From Whitmania pigra (lineage: Eukaryota > Annelida > Clitellata > Hirudinida > Haemopidae): DNA of 64,000 bases. The DNA is taken from assembly GCA_021613335.1 (NCBI GenBank), contig JAJTWR010000044.1:3737501-3801500 (forward strand). The letters are read 5' to 3'. The translations under genes were made by a program, and so were the position numbers. The first letter of the stretch is position 1. Each line of letters begins with the position of its first letter. This document shows, in pieces, positions 52,968-64,000 of the stretch. A model generated the notes under the pieces. That model saw only the letters and a list, made by a program, of their open reading frames with translations, made no database searches and was not told the DNA's origin.

Positions 52968-53989
52968 TATTCTTACTGTAATATTACTTAATATGAAGAC
53001 GCAATTTATTTAATCCAAAATAGCCAATTTTATATCGTTTTGCAACGTCATACTAAATATTTATTCATTTTGTGTTTTTTATTCGCTGTGTTTTTATTAG
53101 TACTGTCAACGATTAATGTTTTTTTAATGATAATCAAAAATTAATTTTAAAAAACTCACTAAATTGGTAACAAAGTAACAACCAAATTTAATCCACTGAC
53201 GAACTTTTATAAAAAAAAATTTGAATTATTGTAAATGAACCTCCCTCATTCATTCCGTATAATGACCAGTCTAACATAAAGGATTACCTGAGACTATCAG
53301 CAATTGTGGGTTTTTTTAGAATGGAAGGTTCCGGGAAATAATCATGGTATGGGAACACATGGTGCTAGAAACGACTCGTGCTGTTGATGATATCAATATC
53401 TCAAGATAACTTGCATCAACTAATTTTTGCTTAATCATTCTGTTCTTCGTTCCAAGTCATCTTATGGCTGAGTTGCTTCCACGAAACGTAATTAGAGGTT
53501 AAGTTGTATGGGTGAATTGAGGAATAACTGATTTAAAATTAAACTTAATTACGTTTTTACAAGTGTTTATAGAATCACTTGCAATAGGATCAAATTTGTT
53601 ACGTGGTCCATTTGTTGGCAATATTATTGGGCAAGAGAAATTAAATTTAATTTAATGCTACATCCTTGGACACAATGGCATTGTGGAAAAAGTGTTACTA
53701 TGATCAATGATTGTACAATTAGGGTTGTTTAAGAAATGTTTTTCGACATTTTAAAAAAAACGTCTATTGAATTTAAAATTATTTTTTAGTCGATTCACTA
53801 AGAATAAAATACTCTTATTGGCAGTATTGATTGTGAGTTTAATTCAAATGATTTCAATATGTCCTCATTTGTCTTTTTTTTTATTATGTCTTCGGTTTTT
53901 GTGCCCACGTATCTGGCAACCCTTTTTAAAGTGGAGGTGGATTCTTTCACTAAATTTGAGAACATAGCTTAGCAATTACAAAGTAGATG
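52968..53989. other. No gene seen
   Basis: AT-rich; the open frame at 53767-53967 is a phenylalanine/leucine-rich product of T-runs. Confidence 0.45.
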
Positions 53990-54559
53990 ACACGCCAAGG
54001 GGCGGCATTTTGAAGAAGTACGTAAAAATCAAACAATTGATAAAATGACTTTGAAATGTATCTAAGCATGGAGCATCAAATCCGCAAAAAGAAACAACTA
54101 AGATGTGAAGTATTGACTAACTCAACTCTGAGATTTTTGACGTTGGTTTTGACTATTTGGCAGATTTCAGCAAGTTCATGGTCTTGCAAACAAATGCGCC
54201 TCTCACACCTTGAAACCTTATGATAATTATTATTGATCTTGTCGTAGTTGATGAGGACACAGTTCCCTGTCAAAAAGAAATGATTGAAGTATTTTGTTGA
54301 AGCTTCGAGAAGCGATAAAATCGATGGATTTCAACTTTTGAGCTTCATACACTTCTTGAGATATTGTGATACTGTTGCATATCTTCCTAACCTATTAGTG
54401 TTGCCAGATAAGAGCGCTCATTCTCCAGTTAAGTTATTAAAAATTTACCGTCGATCAATATCATTGATGATTTTAAAATTTTAAATGTAGGGGATTATTA
54501 ATAATCAAGAGGGGCCAAGTGCGGCAGATCCTATGGCAAGAACAGTTGGTACGCCACTG
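53990..54559. mobile_element. Non-autonomous hAT, copy 2
   Basis: Related to 4845-5462: GGGCGGCATTTTGA, GTACGTAAAAAT, AAACAATTGA near the left; GCAAGAACAGTTGGT and ACGCCACTG at the right end (54559). The left terminus is degraded (no clear CAGTGGCG). Internal GAGCGCTCAT is shared. No target duplication seen. Confidence 0.75.
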
Positions 54560-56819
54560 CGTAGACTGATTGATCTGATTTTATCATTATATATATAAGA
54601 AGATTTTTTTTCTAAGTGTCATCGATGTTGTTGTCCAATCATAATCATCTAGTTAAAATATAAATAATAAACGTTAATAAACTACCAACCATTTTTATTA
54701 CTAAAATTCAGCTTCTACTCATCTAACAATGTCCTTCCGTACAGGCGCACTGCTAATGGAGCGTTAATGCGGATAAATTTAAATATCATAAAAATAAACA
54801 TATGCTTGTGGCATATTTAGGATCGGAAACGGTTTACAAATAATTATTATAGTAATAAAAAAATATAATAGTAATTCTGACAGTGGTTGTGGGTAGTTAG
54901 GCTCTGGAAACATAACCTAAACCTCAGTCCCTGGTATTAAATTATGCTTGTAACTTCATTTATATACCGCCATATGCACAGCGTTTTTCATACCTTGAGG
55001 CGCTTCTTGTATTTATATAGCGCTCCTTCCCAAGGGCTCTGGCGGTCGTTTAGGCTGTTTCGAACACGACACGTTACGACTGTTGCCATTACAGCCGTAT
55101 GCAGGCACGTAATTCGACTAACCTGCAGGCCCGCAATAAACGCCCGCAATGGTTATGATTAATTATTATTAATTTCATATGAAATAAACCAACTGGTTGA
55201 TCTAATGTGCCAGTATTGATTAATCTCCGCAGTTGCTAAGTAACCTCGAATGTTTATTGATCTATTTTGCTATGAAATAAGGCATATAAATTGGAAAGTG
55301 TACCAAATCGGCGTATATTATACGATCTCTATGCTATGCGACAATTTTTAAAATAAAATTTGGTATAAATGTTTATTGTTTTATGTTTTAATAAGTGATT
55401 GTGAAATTCTGCAAACGCAGCTTTTCGTATTTGTCACATTTTTTATTTTTATTGTGATGTTGTTCATTTTTAACAATTTGATAGCAATTGCATTTATTTC
55501 TGTCGAATAAAGTTATTTAATTTAAGGTTTTTGATGATTTCAATCCAGTCTTGGTAAAGAATTTTCGAATTTCTGAAGAAAACTCAAACACAAACGCGTA
55601 AGGAAAGGGTGAGTGCTAATTTCAATCATTAAAATATTTTTCCTAATTAACATTTATTACACACCAAATACGATGTGATGGAAACCACATCATAACAATT
55701 AGCATTAATTTGAGTCTTACATACCTTCTGCGCGCCTCTATTTTAATTCGTTAAAAAAGTAACTTCCACATAAGCGGAGGCTGATCTTGGCATGATATTC
55801 GTATGGATGAAATCAGGGACGGTACCGATAGAAAAAAAATGTTTTCTTAATATTTTGTCAATATTTATTGTTCGCTAACTGCAACTATCATAACCAATTC
55901 AAAACTATGATAAAATTTAACAGCACAAGAGTCATGATACATTAAAATATGTGCTATTTTTTTTATAAAATATTAAAATTTTGGTGGAGTTGCAGGGCGT
56001 TTTGAATATTTCTGATTGTCAAGTTATTTTTGGAAAATGGTGTTTTGAATATTATTAATAGAGGATTTAAACTTGCAACATGTTCGACTCCAAAAAGTTT
56101 ATGAGTGTATCGAGAACTTCCTTGAACTCCCGCCTAAAGAATGTCGCAATTGTAAATGAGATTCAGCTTTGTCTTCAAATTGCAACGGTGCCATTCTACG
56201 TCCGCATTTATGTGTAATTTGGATGAAAATTGTATTTACAGTACATTCTTCATAAACATAACAGACAAATAAATTCAAAACTCATGATACGTTTGTGTAA
56301 GTCCATAAGCCCATAGCATAATTTCAGTCAGTTCCAAGTAACCTTAAGGGTGTCCCTGGATAAAATACGGGTCATAGTTTGAAGCCATTCAAAGACTTTA
56401 GCATTGAATTCCATGTACTAATATCGCACCACTCGTTTACTCTCCTTTTTAAGATAAATTATTCTTTCATGTGAAGAAATTACCTTTTTTAATTAAGTTT
56501 CTTTTCAAACCATTGTTTTTTCTAATATAACTTAAACTGAACAAAAGTTACAAATCTAACAGAAATACAAAGATAATCATCGCTTTTTTTTTACACATTT
56601 TATTTTAACAAACATTGAATTAAATGTTTACATTTGTTTAATTTGTGTGTGACTATAGTTATGCTACCATTTCCGTGCTTTTATTAATGTTTAACAGGTT
56701 TAAAAATGTTTTGCTTCGTACAACTCTTAATCAAATTGTATTCCAATTTCTAATATGAAAAGTTAAGTTGCATTGCTATAAAGTGAGATGGAAAAGTGAT
56801 TTATTTCTAATTTTGAAGC
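54560..56819. other. No gene seen; upstream region of the K2P gene
   Basis: AT-rich, with no recognisable coding sequence or element. A 5' untranslated exon and promoter of the channel gene may lie here, but I can point to no specific signal. Confidence 0.4.
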
Positions 56820-57992
56820 ATGATGGCAGATTCAAAGAAAAATTCCCAAATTAGAGATGGTTTCACATCTGCATTTAAATTTATTTTACCAAATTCTGGC
56901 TTGATATTAGTCATATGTCTGTATGCTTTGGTGGGTGGATATATTTTTCAACATCTAGAATCGACAAATGAAAAGACAGAATGTGTAGAAAGGATGAATA
57001 CATATATCACTGTTGAAAATAGAACTCTTCAAGATATGTTGTCAATTATGATCAATTACCGCACTCCTGGAGATTCCCAATCAGCTATAATTGCATTTCG
57101 AAAACAGCTGTTAAATTTCCGTAACAATCTGTTTGACATTTCATATTCTGGAATCAATTGCTCGCTTCTAGGAAAAGATGGTGGAACGTCCTACCAATGG
57201 TCTTTGCCCGGATCAATTTTATTTTCCACAACAATTTTTACTACTGTAGGTAAGTATTCATAAAATTATTATAGTATTTATTAATGCAACTGAATTGTAT
57301 TAGGTTAATAAATAGATTAATTATTTTTGTCTACTTAGAATAAAATATGTTTATAAAAACTTTCAGGTTATGGTAACATTGCTCCAAAAACAAATTGGGG
57401 TCGGATGGTCTGCATTGCTTATGCTATTTTAGGAATTCCTTTAATGTTGCTGACCTTAGCAAACATTGGTGAGGTCATGGCAAATATTTTCCGCTATACG
57501 TATTTCAGCATTTGTTGTTGTGGAGTTTTAAAGTGGATTATCAGATACAAGCCACTGTTTCATAAAAAAGATTATCTGCGACAAAAGCAAATTACATCTT
57601 TTGCAACAGTCTATGATGATGATACTGAAGATGAAGATTTGGAGAAAATTAGTGTCCCTGTTATAGTAACGCTATTTTTAATTGGGAGCTACATTTTCCT
57701 TGGGGCTTTACTCTTTGGCGAATGGCTTAACCTAAATTGGATGGATGCGGCATATTTCAGTTTTATAACATTTTCTACTGTTGGTTTTGGAGATATAGTA
57801 CCAGGAATGGATGATTTAAATAGTACCAATGCTCAACTGAAAATGTTTGGGACGGCTTTATATATGGTTATTGGAATGGCTATATTATCCATGGCTTTCA
57901 ATTTAGTGCAAGAGGAAGTTGTAGAAAAAATTAACTGGTTAGAAAATAGCATAAATAGTGCTAAAAAAATAAATGAAATGAAAAACAAATGA
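56820..57992 (+). CDS. Two-pore-domain potassium channel (K2P)
   Basis: Exons 56820-57249 and 57367-57992 join to 351 codons. The intron (117 bp, GTAAGT...TTTCAG) splits the first glycine codon of the first selectivity filter, a position I recall as conserved in animal K2P genes. Topology is the K2P order: M1 about 27-46 (LILVICLYALVGGYIFQHLE), extracellular cap with Cys55 and sequons at Asn67 and Asn113, P1 with TTVGYGN at 141-147, M2 about 157-184, M3 about 240-261, P2 with STVGFGD at 280-286, M4 about 304-326, and a short C-terminus with a coiled region. It makes a dimeric leak channel in the plasma membrane. AATAAA at 58022 is 30 bp after the stop. It could start at either of two adjacent methionines. 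Confidence 0.95.
57250..57366 (+). other. K2P intron
   Basis: 117 bp, donor G|GTAAGT and acceptor TTTCAG|GT, phase 1. It divides the GGT codon of T-V-G-Y-G. Confidence 0.95.
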
Positions 57993-58021
57993 ATATTTTT
58001 AGTCAGTTTACTTTTTGTAAT

Positions 58022-58027
58022 AATAAA
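58022..58027 (+). terminator. K2P polyadenylation signal
   Basis: AATAAA, 30 bp after the stop codon of the channel. Position fits; cleavage site unknown. Confidence 0.55.
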
Positions 58028-58029
58028 TA

Positions 58030-58775
58030 TACTGCAAAAATGGCTAATTTGTATGACGTGGTTGCAATTATGATTTTGATAACATATTTCATGTTAGAAT
58101 GTCTTAAAATTTATGAAATATAATTTTTCCAATTTCAAATATATAAAAAACAAAAAATGTCTTTAATTTTTTTAACCTAAACCTATTTACTCGAACGCCA
58201 AATATACCTAAATTTAGAAAGTTTTCAGAAAACGAACTGAGTACTGATACTAACAAGGTTTTCTTCCTTTAATATTTCTATATCCAATTCCAATATTAAA
58301 ATTGTTTTGCAAAAAGTAAAAAAAAAAACAGCGAATCACCACCAGAATTCTCCAAAAAACTATTGTTCCTTCTTGACGTGACGGTCACCTAGACCCAGTC
58401 GTGACATACCTCCCCCCACAAATAAAAAAACGAATCTTTGATCTCAAAACTGTCGATACACTTCAGGAGGTTGCCAGAAATCAAGGGCAAGATTAGTACG
58501 CTCAAGGATACCGTCTTTGGACTGAGTAGCGGGAAAGCGGAGAGATGACTTGGTGAGAAGTGTGAATAAAGTTTGGTTTACCGAAAAATCTATCGGTTAT
58601 TTTTATTATTATTGGTGGTAGGGGTACTTCCTGTTACGGTTACAAGTGTTAAAGCTTCAATTATTTTCGGATTTTAGCAATATTTACTCGGTTATATTAT
58701 AATTTTCATTTTAAAGGAAAACAAATAAATAAATTAAATGAGCTATGCTCGCCACGGACTCAAGTTTTGCTCGAA
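58030..58775. other. No gene seen
   Basis: AT-rich with one GC-richer stretch near 58365-58550 that encodes nothing recognisable. Confidence 0.45.
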
Positions 58776-59205
<430 letters not shown>

Positions 59206-59692
59206 TGAGCGCGGCTAAAAGAGGATCATTTTCTGGTTTTCTTGCAAAAGCTTCAATCCTTGATTGTATTTGACTTGGTTACATTATGATTTGTTTTTCT
59301 GTTTTTTGCAAAACGTCTAAATTCGTCAATTTCCAATATCAAACTCAGTCATAGCCATCGGAACTACTTAAATAGTTTTTAACACGACTATAAGGCTCTT
59401 CTCTACTAACCATCGGGATATGTCGTTAAATAGAAAGAAATCGAATTGACAAACTAAGATTTAGCAATTATGTTCTAAATTAAGTATAAACGCAAAAGAA
59501 AGTAACAACAAATTCAGGTTCTGTTTTAATTGTATTTCGTAAATTCAATATTAATGCATAATTTAATATAATTTTGTATCAAATTAATTATAGATCTTAA
59601 CATTCACATTGGTCCTCAACAACAAGTTTTGCGTCCATGGTTCTACTAATACGTTTTAGCTTCGGTTTAACATTTTTGTATTTTAAATTGGA
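59206..59692. other. No gene seen
   Basis: AT-rich upstream region of the secreted-protein gene; no element recognised. Confidence 0.45.
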
Positions 59693-62600
59693 ATGGGGTA
59701 CACAATATCAATTTTATGTGGATTTTTCTTTTTTCCGATATATTCTAAGCCAAATCCCATTAACAGAAAACCTACATTTAGAAAGCCTTGGGAAAACGAT
59801 TATCCACAAGATGAATACTTTACTCTACATGAACTTGAACGAATAATGAAAAGCAGAAAATTTTCTTTAGAGTTAGATAACGATATGCAAGAGAAAGGCC
59901 ATAATGATTTACTTCAATTTAGCGTTCACAAAGTTGTAAAACATAAATCACATGATACAAATTTCTTTTCAATGCTATCCGGCATTATTCATAAATTAAG
60001 ATCTAGACGCAATAGTGAAAGAAAAAATGGTGAGTAACATAAAAGATATATTGAATGTTAGATAACATGCAAATAATTAAAACTTATCTTTTATGAAATT
60101 TTACGAAAAACTGTTCTTACCAACCCACTGGGAAATGGATTAGCAAGAAATTCAGATTTTGGAGATTTATAATGATCAGTGGCTTAACGATGGGTGCAGT
60201 GGCAATGAGGCTTTGTATGTTCGTATAATATAATAACTGAACAAGACTAATAATTCGGTCACAAGATGACTGCAACGGCTATATAAGAACGCATGATATA
60301 TTCACCCAATGTGGAATCACTGTAAAGATTCTGGAGTCTTGGAGCGTACGATCTGAAGCTGTTAAAAGTATCTATGAAGGACTGGATGAATAATAGCGAT
60401 CCAGCCAGACCAATTATCGGAGGACTAAAATATGTATCAAATTTAACTTTATATTTTTCAGGAATTCCATTCTAGGAAAAATCGATTGCGTTTAAAAGAT
60501 TCTACTATATATTTTAAGGAACAAGCAACTGACATAGATATCTTTCGAACAATAACTTGCCAAGCTTATTAATCTTTCCACCCCCATCATCAGGGACGTT
60601 CATGGATAGGTGATCATTATATTATTATGACGATGAAGATATTATATTATCATTGCATGGATGATTTGAGCCTAATTTCTGCAGAAAACACTTTGCCAAA
60701 ACAAATTTCACAATCTAGGGATTGAGGTGGACAGAAAAAAAAAGATTCCTAGATAACTGGCCATCTCTTATGTAGGATTTTAAGGAGAATTAGTACTGGT
60801 TAAAATATGCTCTTGCTCAACATCAGTAGTTGATGCCAAATCAAAAATAAACGTTTTCTTTTCTGGTTTATAGCTTTAATTGCGATTCTGCAGTCATCGT
60901 TCCAGACGATTTTCTACTGGTGCTTTTGGACTTTGGCCAGTTCGAACAATGTCATGTAAAGAAAGACATTTTCTGTTGAAAGAGTTGAAATGAAAGAGAT
61001 CTTCTGTTGGAAGGTCCTCATGTAGCAGTGGAACACCAACTGTGATCTGGATGAGGAAAGTGATGGCTTCCTAGATTTTCTGGGAGTACTTTCCACGATG
61101 ATCTGAATGCAAGGTTAGGAAAGATCAGGGAGTATGCATTTATATCCCCACAGATGATGACATCTTGATGGATAAAGATTCTTTCCAGCTCCTCTTTTGA
61201 AAAGGTTTTTCCAGGACGCGCATAGGTGACGATTTTGATGCTCCTTGTCTTCGCGATTAATAGTGATCGAGATATACTGGGGGTCTTGAGATACGATAAG
61301 GATGTCAATCCTCTGCAGTGTCAAGCTGCGCACCGCATCAATGTATGTATGGGTGAGGTGCTCAAGCCTTTGAAGCGCTGAGAATTCCTGACTTTGGTAG
61401 ATCAAGCAACGATCTCTTGCATTTTTTCTGTCTGAGCTTCTCAGCAGTCACCCGCACGTTCCTTGACCTCTCCGCAAGACAGAGACACTCTTTGATCATC
61501 ACCCGCCTTTTTCCAACGAAGTATTTTTCTAACTGCGGCAGGTATCTTCAGAGAAGAGACCCCTTCGTTTCGGCCCTCTAATTTTCTGACACTCTCGGGG
61601 GTTTGGCCGAACCCGCCGATTAGACGGGAAGTGGCAGATGCAAGTGCTCAATCATGCTTCCATAACCAATAGCATTGGGGGACGTGTGTTAATTAAAAAC
61701 TTTTTAACAAGGAGAAACAAACAAAAAAAAAACTGGAGAAGATGTAATGTAGCAAATTCAAGAAAAGAGGTGGTCTCGTAGAAATGTTCAAGTTTCCAAT
61801 AGGAAATCATCTTTAATGCTACCAAAATATATTCCACAAGATGGCATGAATGTAAAGGAATGTCGGGCGCTCTGAAGAATAATTACCGGAGCACAAGAAT
61901 GTTTTGGAATAATCTTGACGAGGAGAAAATATATTGTATAACATGATTGAAAGCATTTAATTGATATTTTATTATAATCTAAGCAAAAAAATCAAGCAGA
62001 ATAATGTTTCTGTTTTGTATCGGAATGTGAAACCATTCAGTTACAGTCCTTCTCGATGGAGTCACGAATGCAAAAACTTGGAAGAATGAAGTGAAGTGAT
62101 TGATGTTGTACATTTTGACACCAATAAATGTACAGCTAATCTGTTGCACAATCTTTGGCTTCTCCAGAAAACTAATACAAACATATCGGTAGCTCTATGC
62201 ATAACACAAAATAATGTATAAAAAATAAATAAAATAATTCATAATAACACGTCCGTATGTGAAATTTATATTTGTAAATAAACGAAGTGGAAAACAACTA
62301 TGCCAAATGTGTATGTCATATGTCATTTAACATTAAAAATTTAACATTTGTGAATATGACTTCCGTAATTTTATTGCCTGTTGCAGCAATTTTTTTATCT
62401 TTCATAAATCTAAAAAAAATTGTTGTTTTCCTACATTTTAGTGATAATTATTATAATTTTCTAATTTCAACTTTTATAATTAAAAGAAGTCCCAAAAAAA
62501 AAGCCAAAGTTCAATTGTTTAATTAAAATAAAATATATTGTATAATTTAAAATATCATAAAATCATAAAATATATTTTATATTTTATTTTTATAGGTATG

Positions 62601-62795
62601 GATAAACCTTTGGCAATGTGGAATTGTTGGTTTCAAAAGCTAATATCTGAAAAATATGAATTTTCGCCCTCATGTAATCCTGACGGAGGTTTTCAAACTA
62701 AGCAATGCTTTTTGAGCAGGTATGTATGCAGGAATAAACCAGAGCCAACAGATAGCATGCGTTTAGCCGGGGAATGTCTTAAATCATGTTTATGA
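59693..62795 (+). CDS. Small secreted cysteine-rich protein, thyroglobulin-1-like
   Basis: Exon 1 59693-60029 and exon 2 62596-62795 (donor G|GTGAGT, acceptor TTTTTATAG|GT, phase 1) join into exactly 179 codons with stop. Residues 1-18 (MGYTISILCGFFFFPIYS) form a signal peptide. Residues 20-112 are basic and charged, without cysteine. Exon 2 encodes six cysteines in 65 residues, with CNPDGGFQTKQC at its centre. C-x-x-DG-x-F-x-x-x-QC is the core of thyroglobulin type-1 domains, which often inhibit cysteine proteases, but the usual C-W-C-V motif is absent (YVCRNK). An extracellular role is likely; inhibitor activity is a guess. The 2.6-kb intron holds a LINE relic on the other strand. Additional exons cannot be excluded. 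Confidence 0.72.
60900..61610 (-). pseudogene. LINE endonuclease relic in an intron
   Basis: On the minus strand, IKIVTYARPGKTFSKEELER and HQDVIICGDINAYSLIFPN correspond to the APE-type endonuclease motif (V-I-x-GD-x-NAH-x-x-W) of LINE pol proteins. Upstream in another frame are LEHLTHTYIDAVRSLTLQRI and ILIVSQDPQYISITINR, also of that domain. Further 5' (61400-61610) is a coding-like stretch, FGQTPESVRKLEGRNEG, perhaps the end of ORF1. Frameshifts separate all pieces. It may be the 5' part of the I-like family, but no overlap allows a test here. Confidence 0.65.
61611..62590. other. Intron sequence, no element recognised
   Basis: AT-rich remainder of the intron of the secreted-protein gene. 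Confidence 0.45.
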
Positions 62796-62825
62796 AATTT
62801 AAATAATTTTTTTGTCAGTCACTAT

Positions 62826-62912
62826 AGTGTTCATTATATCATTCATTATATTATTCATTACATCATTCATTATATTATTCATTATATCATTCATTACATC
62901 TTTCATTATAAA
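62826..62912. repeat. Minisatellite of TTCATTATATCA-type units
   Basis: About seven to eight units of 11-12 bp alternating TTCATTATATCA, TTCATTATATTA and TTCATTACATCA, just after the stop codon of the secreted-protein gene, within its probable 3' untranslated region. Confidence 0.85.
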
Positions 62913-64000
62913 TGCTAACGTTTATTTATTTTATAATCCTAATGGAACATCTAATGCAGCGTCATCGAAGCGAAAGCCTTGATCATTTGTTTATATTTGA
63001 CTATATGAGTTACTATAATTGATGTATCAGTAATTTCATCACAAATATTATTATTAAAAATAATTATATAAATAAAATAGCCTGATATCATCACGATGTG
63101 GAATGACTAAGCATGTTGCACTTCGACTCGGTTGTGGATCTTTGGCATGGGATCCAATACTATAACCTATACCCCTTAAGGTCTACTACTAACTATGTTA
63201 TTATTCTCAATATTGTCAGGGTGGACAGCAAAAAGTATGAAATCTGATTAGCTGAGAATAACTTTTCCTACATCTTTGTTCTGCTCATAATAGAGCAACG
63301 TAGTGGGTTTTTGATTAACTTTCTTTCGTTCCAAGCTCTCGGTTCAACAAACTGCGACAAATGTGAGAGAATGCAAAATGTTAGGAATTTGATATAAAAT
63401 CAGGGCAAAACGTTCATAAGGGAGATGATCAGAAAGGAGATGCTGATATGTTGATACAGGTTTTCATTGAACGTGGCCATGTGTTTGATATCCATTTCCA
63501 GAACAGCAAATGTTTTATTTATAAAGTTCAATATCAACGTTAAAAGTTATTACGATTATGATTACCAAATGACTTGGAGGATTACAAATAAAACATGATC
63601 AACGTCTCACTCTAACAGCAATTCCCTACTCTCGATGTGGATACCATAAAGAAAATTAGGAACAAACCACAATGCCGCAAACTGCTCTCCAATATGATAA
63701 CATCAGGCGAGAAGGCCGATTTCAAAGCCTTATCCAGTTGCGCAGAAACGTAGTTGGTCTCCCGCAATTTATTGAAAAATGGAGGTTCCTGCTCCGAATG
63801 ACAGACGACGAATTCAGAAGGCTAATTGATCCTAATGAGGAAAATGAGGTCAAAAGGGCCATCATTAACATGGAATTCGAAAGATGGATTTCGAAACATT
63901 ACCGTAGAAAAAAAAGAAGGCAACACGAGAATATGTGAGGCAGAATTGAGAGAGGAGGACAGCGTTGGTTCAAAATTTTTCAGAACAGCCAACCATCAAT
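62913..64000. other. No supported gene; one unassigned frame at the edge
   Basis: AATAAA near 63070 could end the transcript of the secreted-protein gene. The plus-strand frame at 63672-63938 (88 codons; EGRFQSLIQLRRNVVGLPQF, KWRFLLRMTDDEFRRLIDPN) is charged and helix-like but unassigned; it may be an exon of a gene continuing beyond the window. Confidence 0.35.

Overview
The window is nuclear DNA from an invertebrate animal. It is AT-rich, and its genes have GT-AG (once GC-AG) introns. It holds a two-pore-domain potassium channel, a histone H3 copy, a Ulp1/PHD gene relic and animal-type hAT, Tc1, pogo, MULE, CR1-like, I-like and Gypsy elements. I cannot place the phylum from sequence alone; there are no operons or bacterial features.

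Host genes are few. Going right: a decayed multi-exon Ulp1-protease/PHD gene on the minus strand (about 35956-40820); a possible 114-residue single-exon protein (52623-52967, minus); an intact two-exon K2P channel (56820-57992); a broken histone H3 copy (58776-59205); and a two-exon gene for a small secreted, cysteine-rich, thyroglobulin-1-like protein (59693-62795). The K2P and secreted-protein genes have clean splice sites and consistent reading phase.

Everything else is layered mobile DNA. Positions 1-4600 hold two hAT relics, a CR1-like LINE inside the first, and small hAT MITEs. Positions 5500-9200 hold one interspersed repeat split by a pogo element and then a hAT. Positions 10100-15660 hold a TA-flanked element split by a 5-kb hAT, itself split by a gag-only LTR element with near-identical LTRs. 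Positions 15900-17760 hold a tRNA-derived SINE, a run of LINE/SINE 3' tails inserted repeatedly at one target, and a Tc1 copy. Positions 19643-22951 are a Gypsy element lacking integrase, with a second, truncated copy at 50850-52235. Positions 24384-27120 hold a MULE relic and a hAT that contains a CR1-like fragment. Positions 27965-30175 hold a second TA-flanked element and a second Tc1. Positions 31116-32348 are another hAT. Positions 35234-35797 are a foldback element around telomere-like repeats. Positions 38657-40630 are an I-like LINE with RNase H. Positions 43008-46233 are a second Gypsy family lacking reverse transcriptase. A MULE MITE follows at 46267.

The most interesting biology is the retroposition system. 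The I-like LINE and the SINE end in the same roughly 50-nt hairpin tail, with a compensatory base-pair change between them. Several genomic insertions consist of that tail alone. At least two have target-site duplications, and they begin at or within three bases of the base of the hairpin. Exact 8-bp duplications fix the ends of five hAT elements, 4-bp and 5-bp ones fix three LTR elements, and an 11-bp duplication links a MITE family to the MULE transposase relic.
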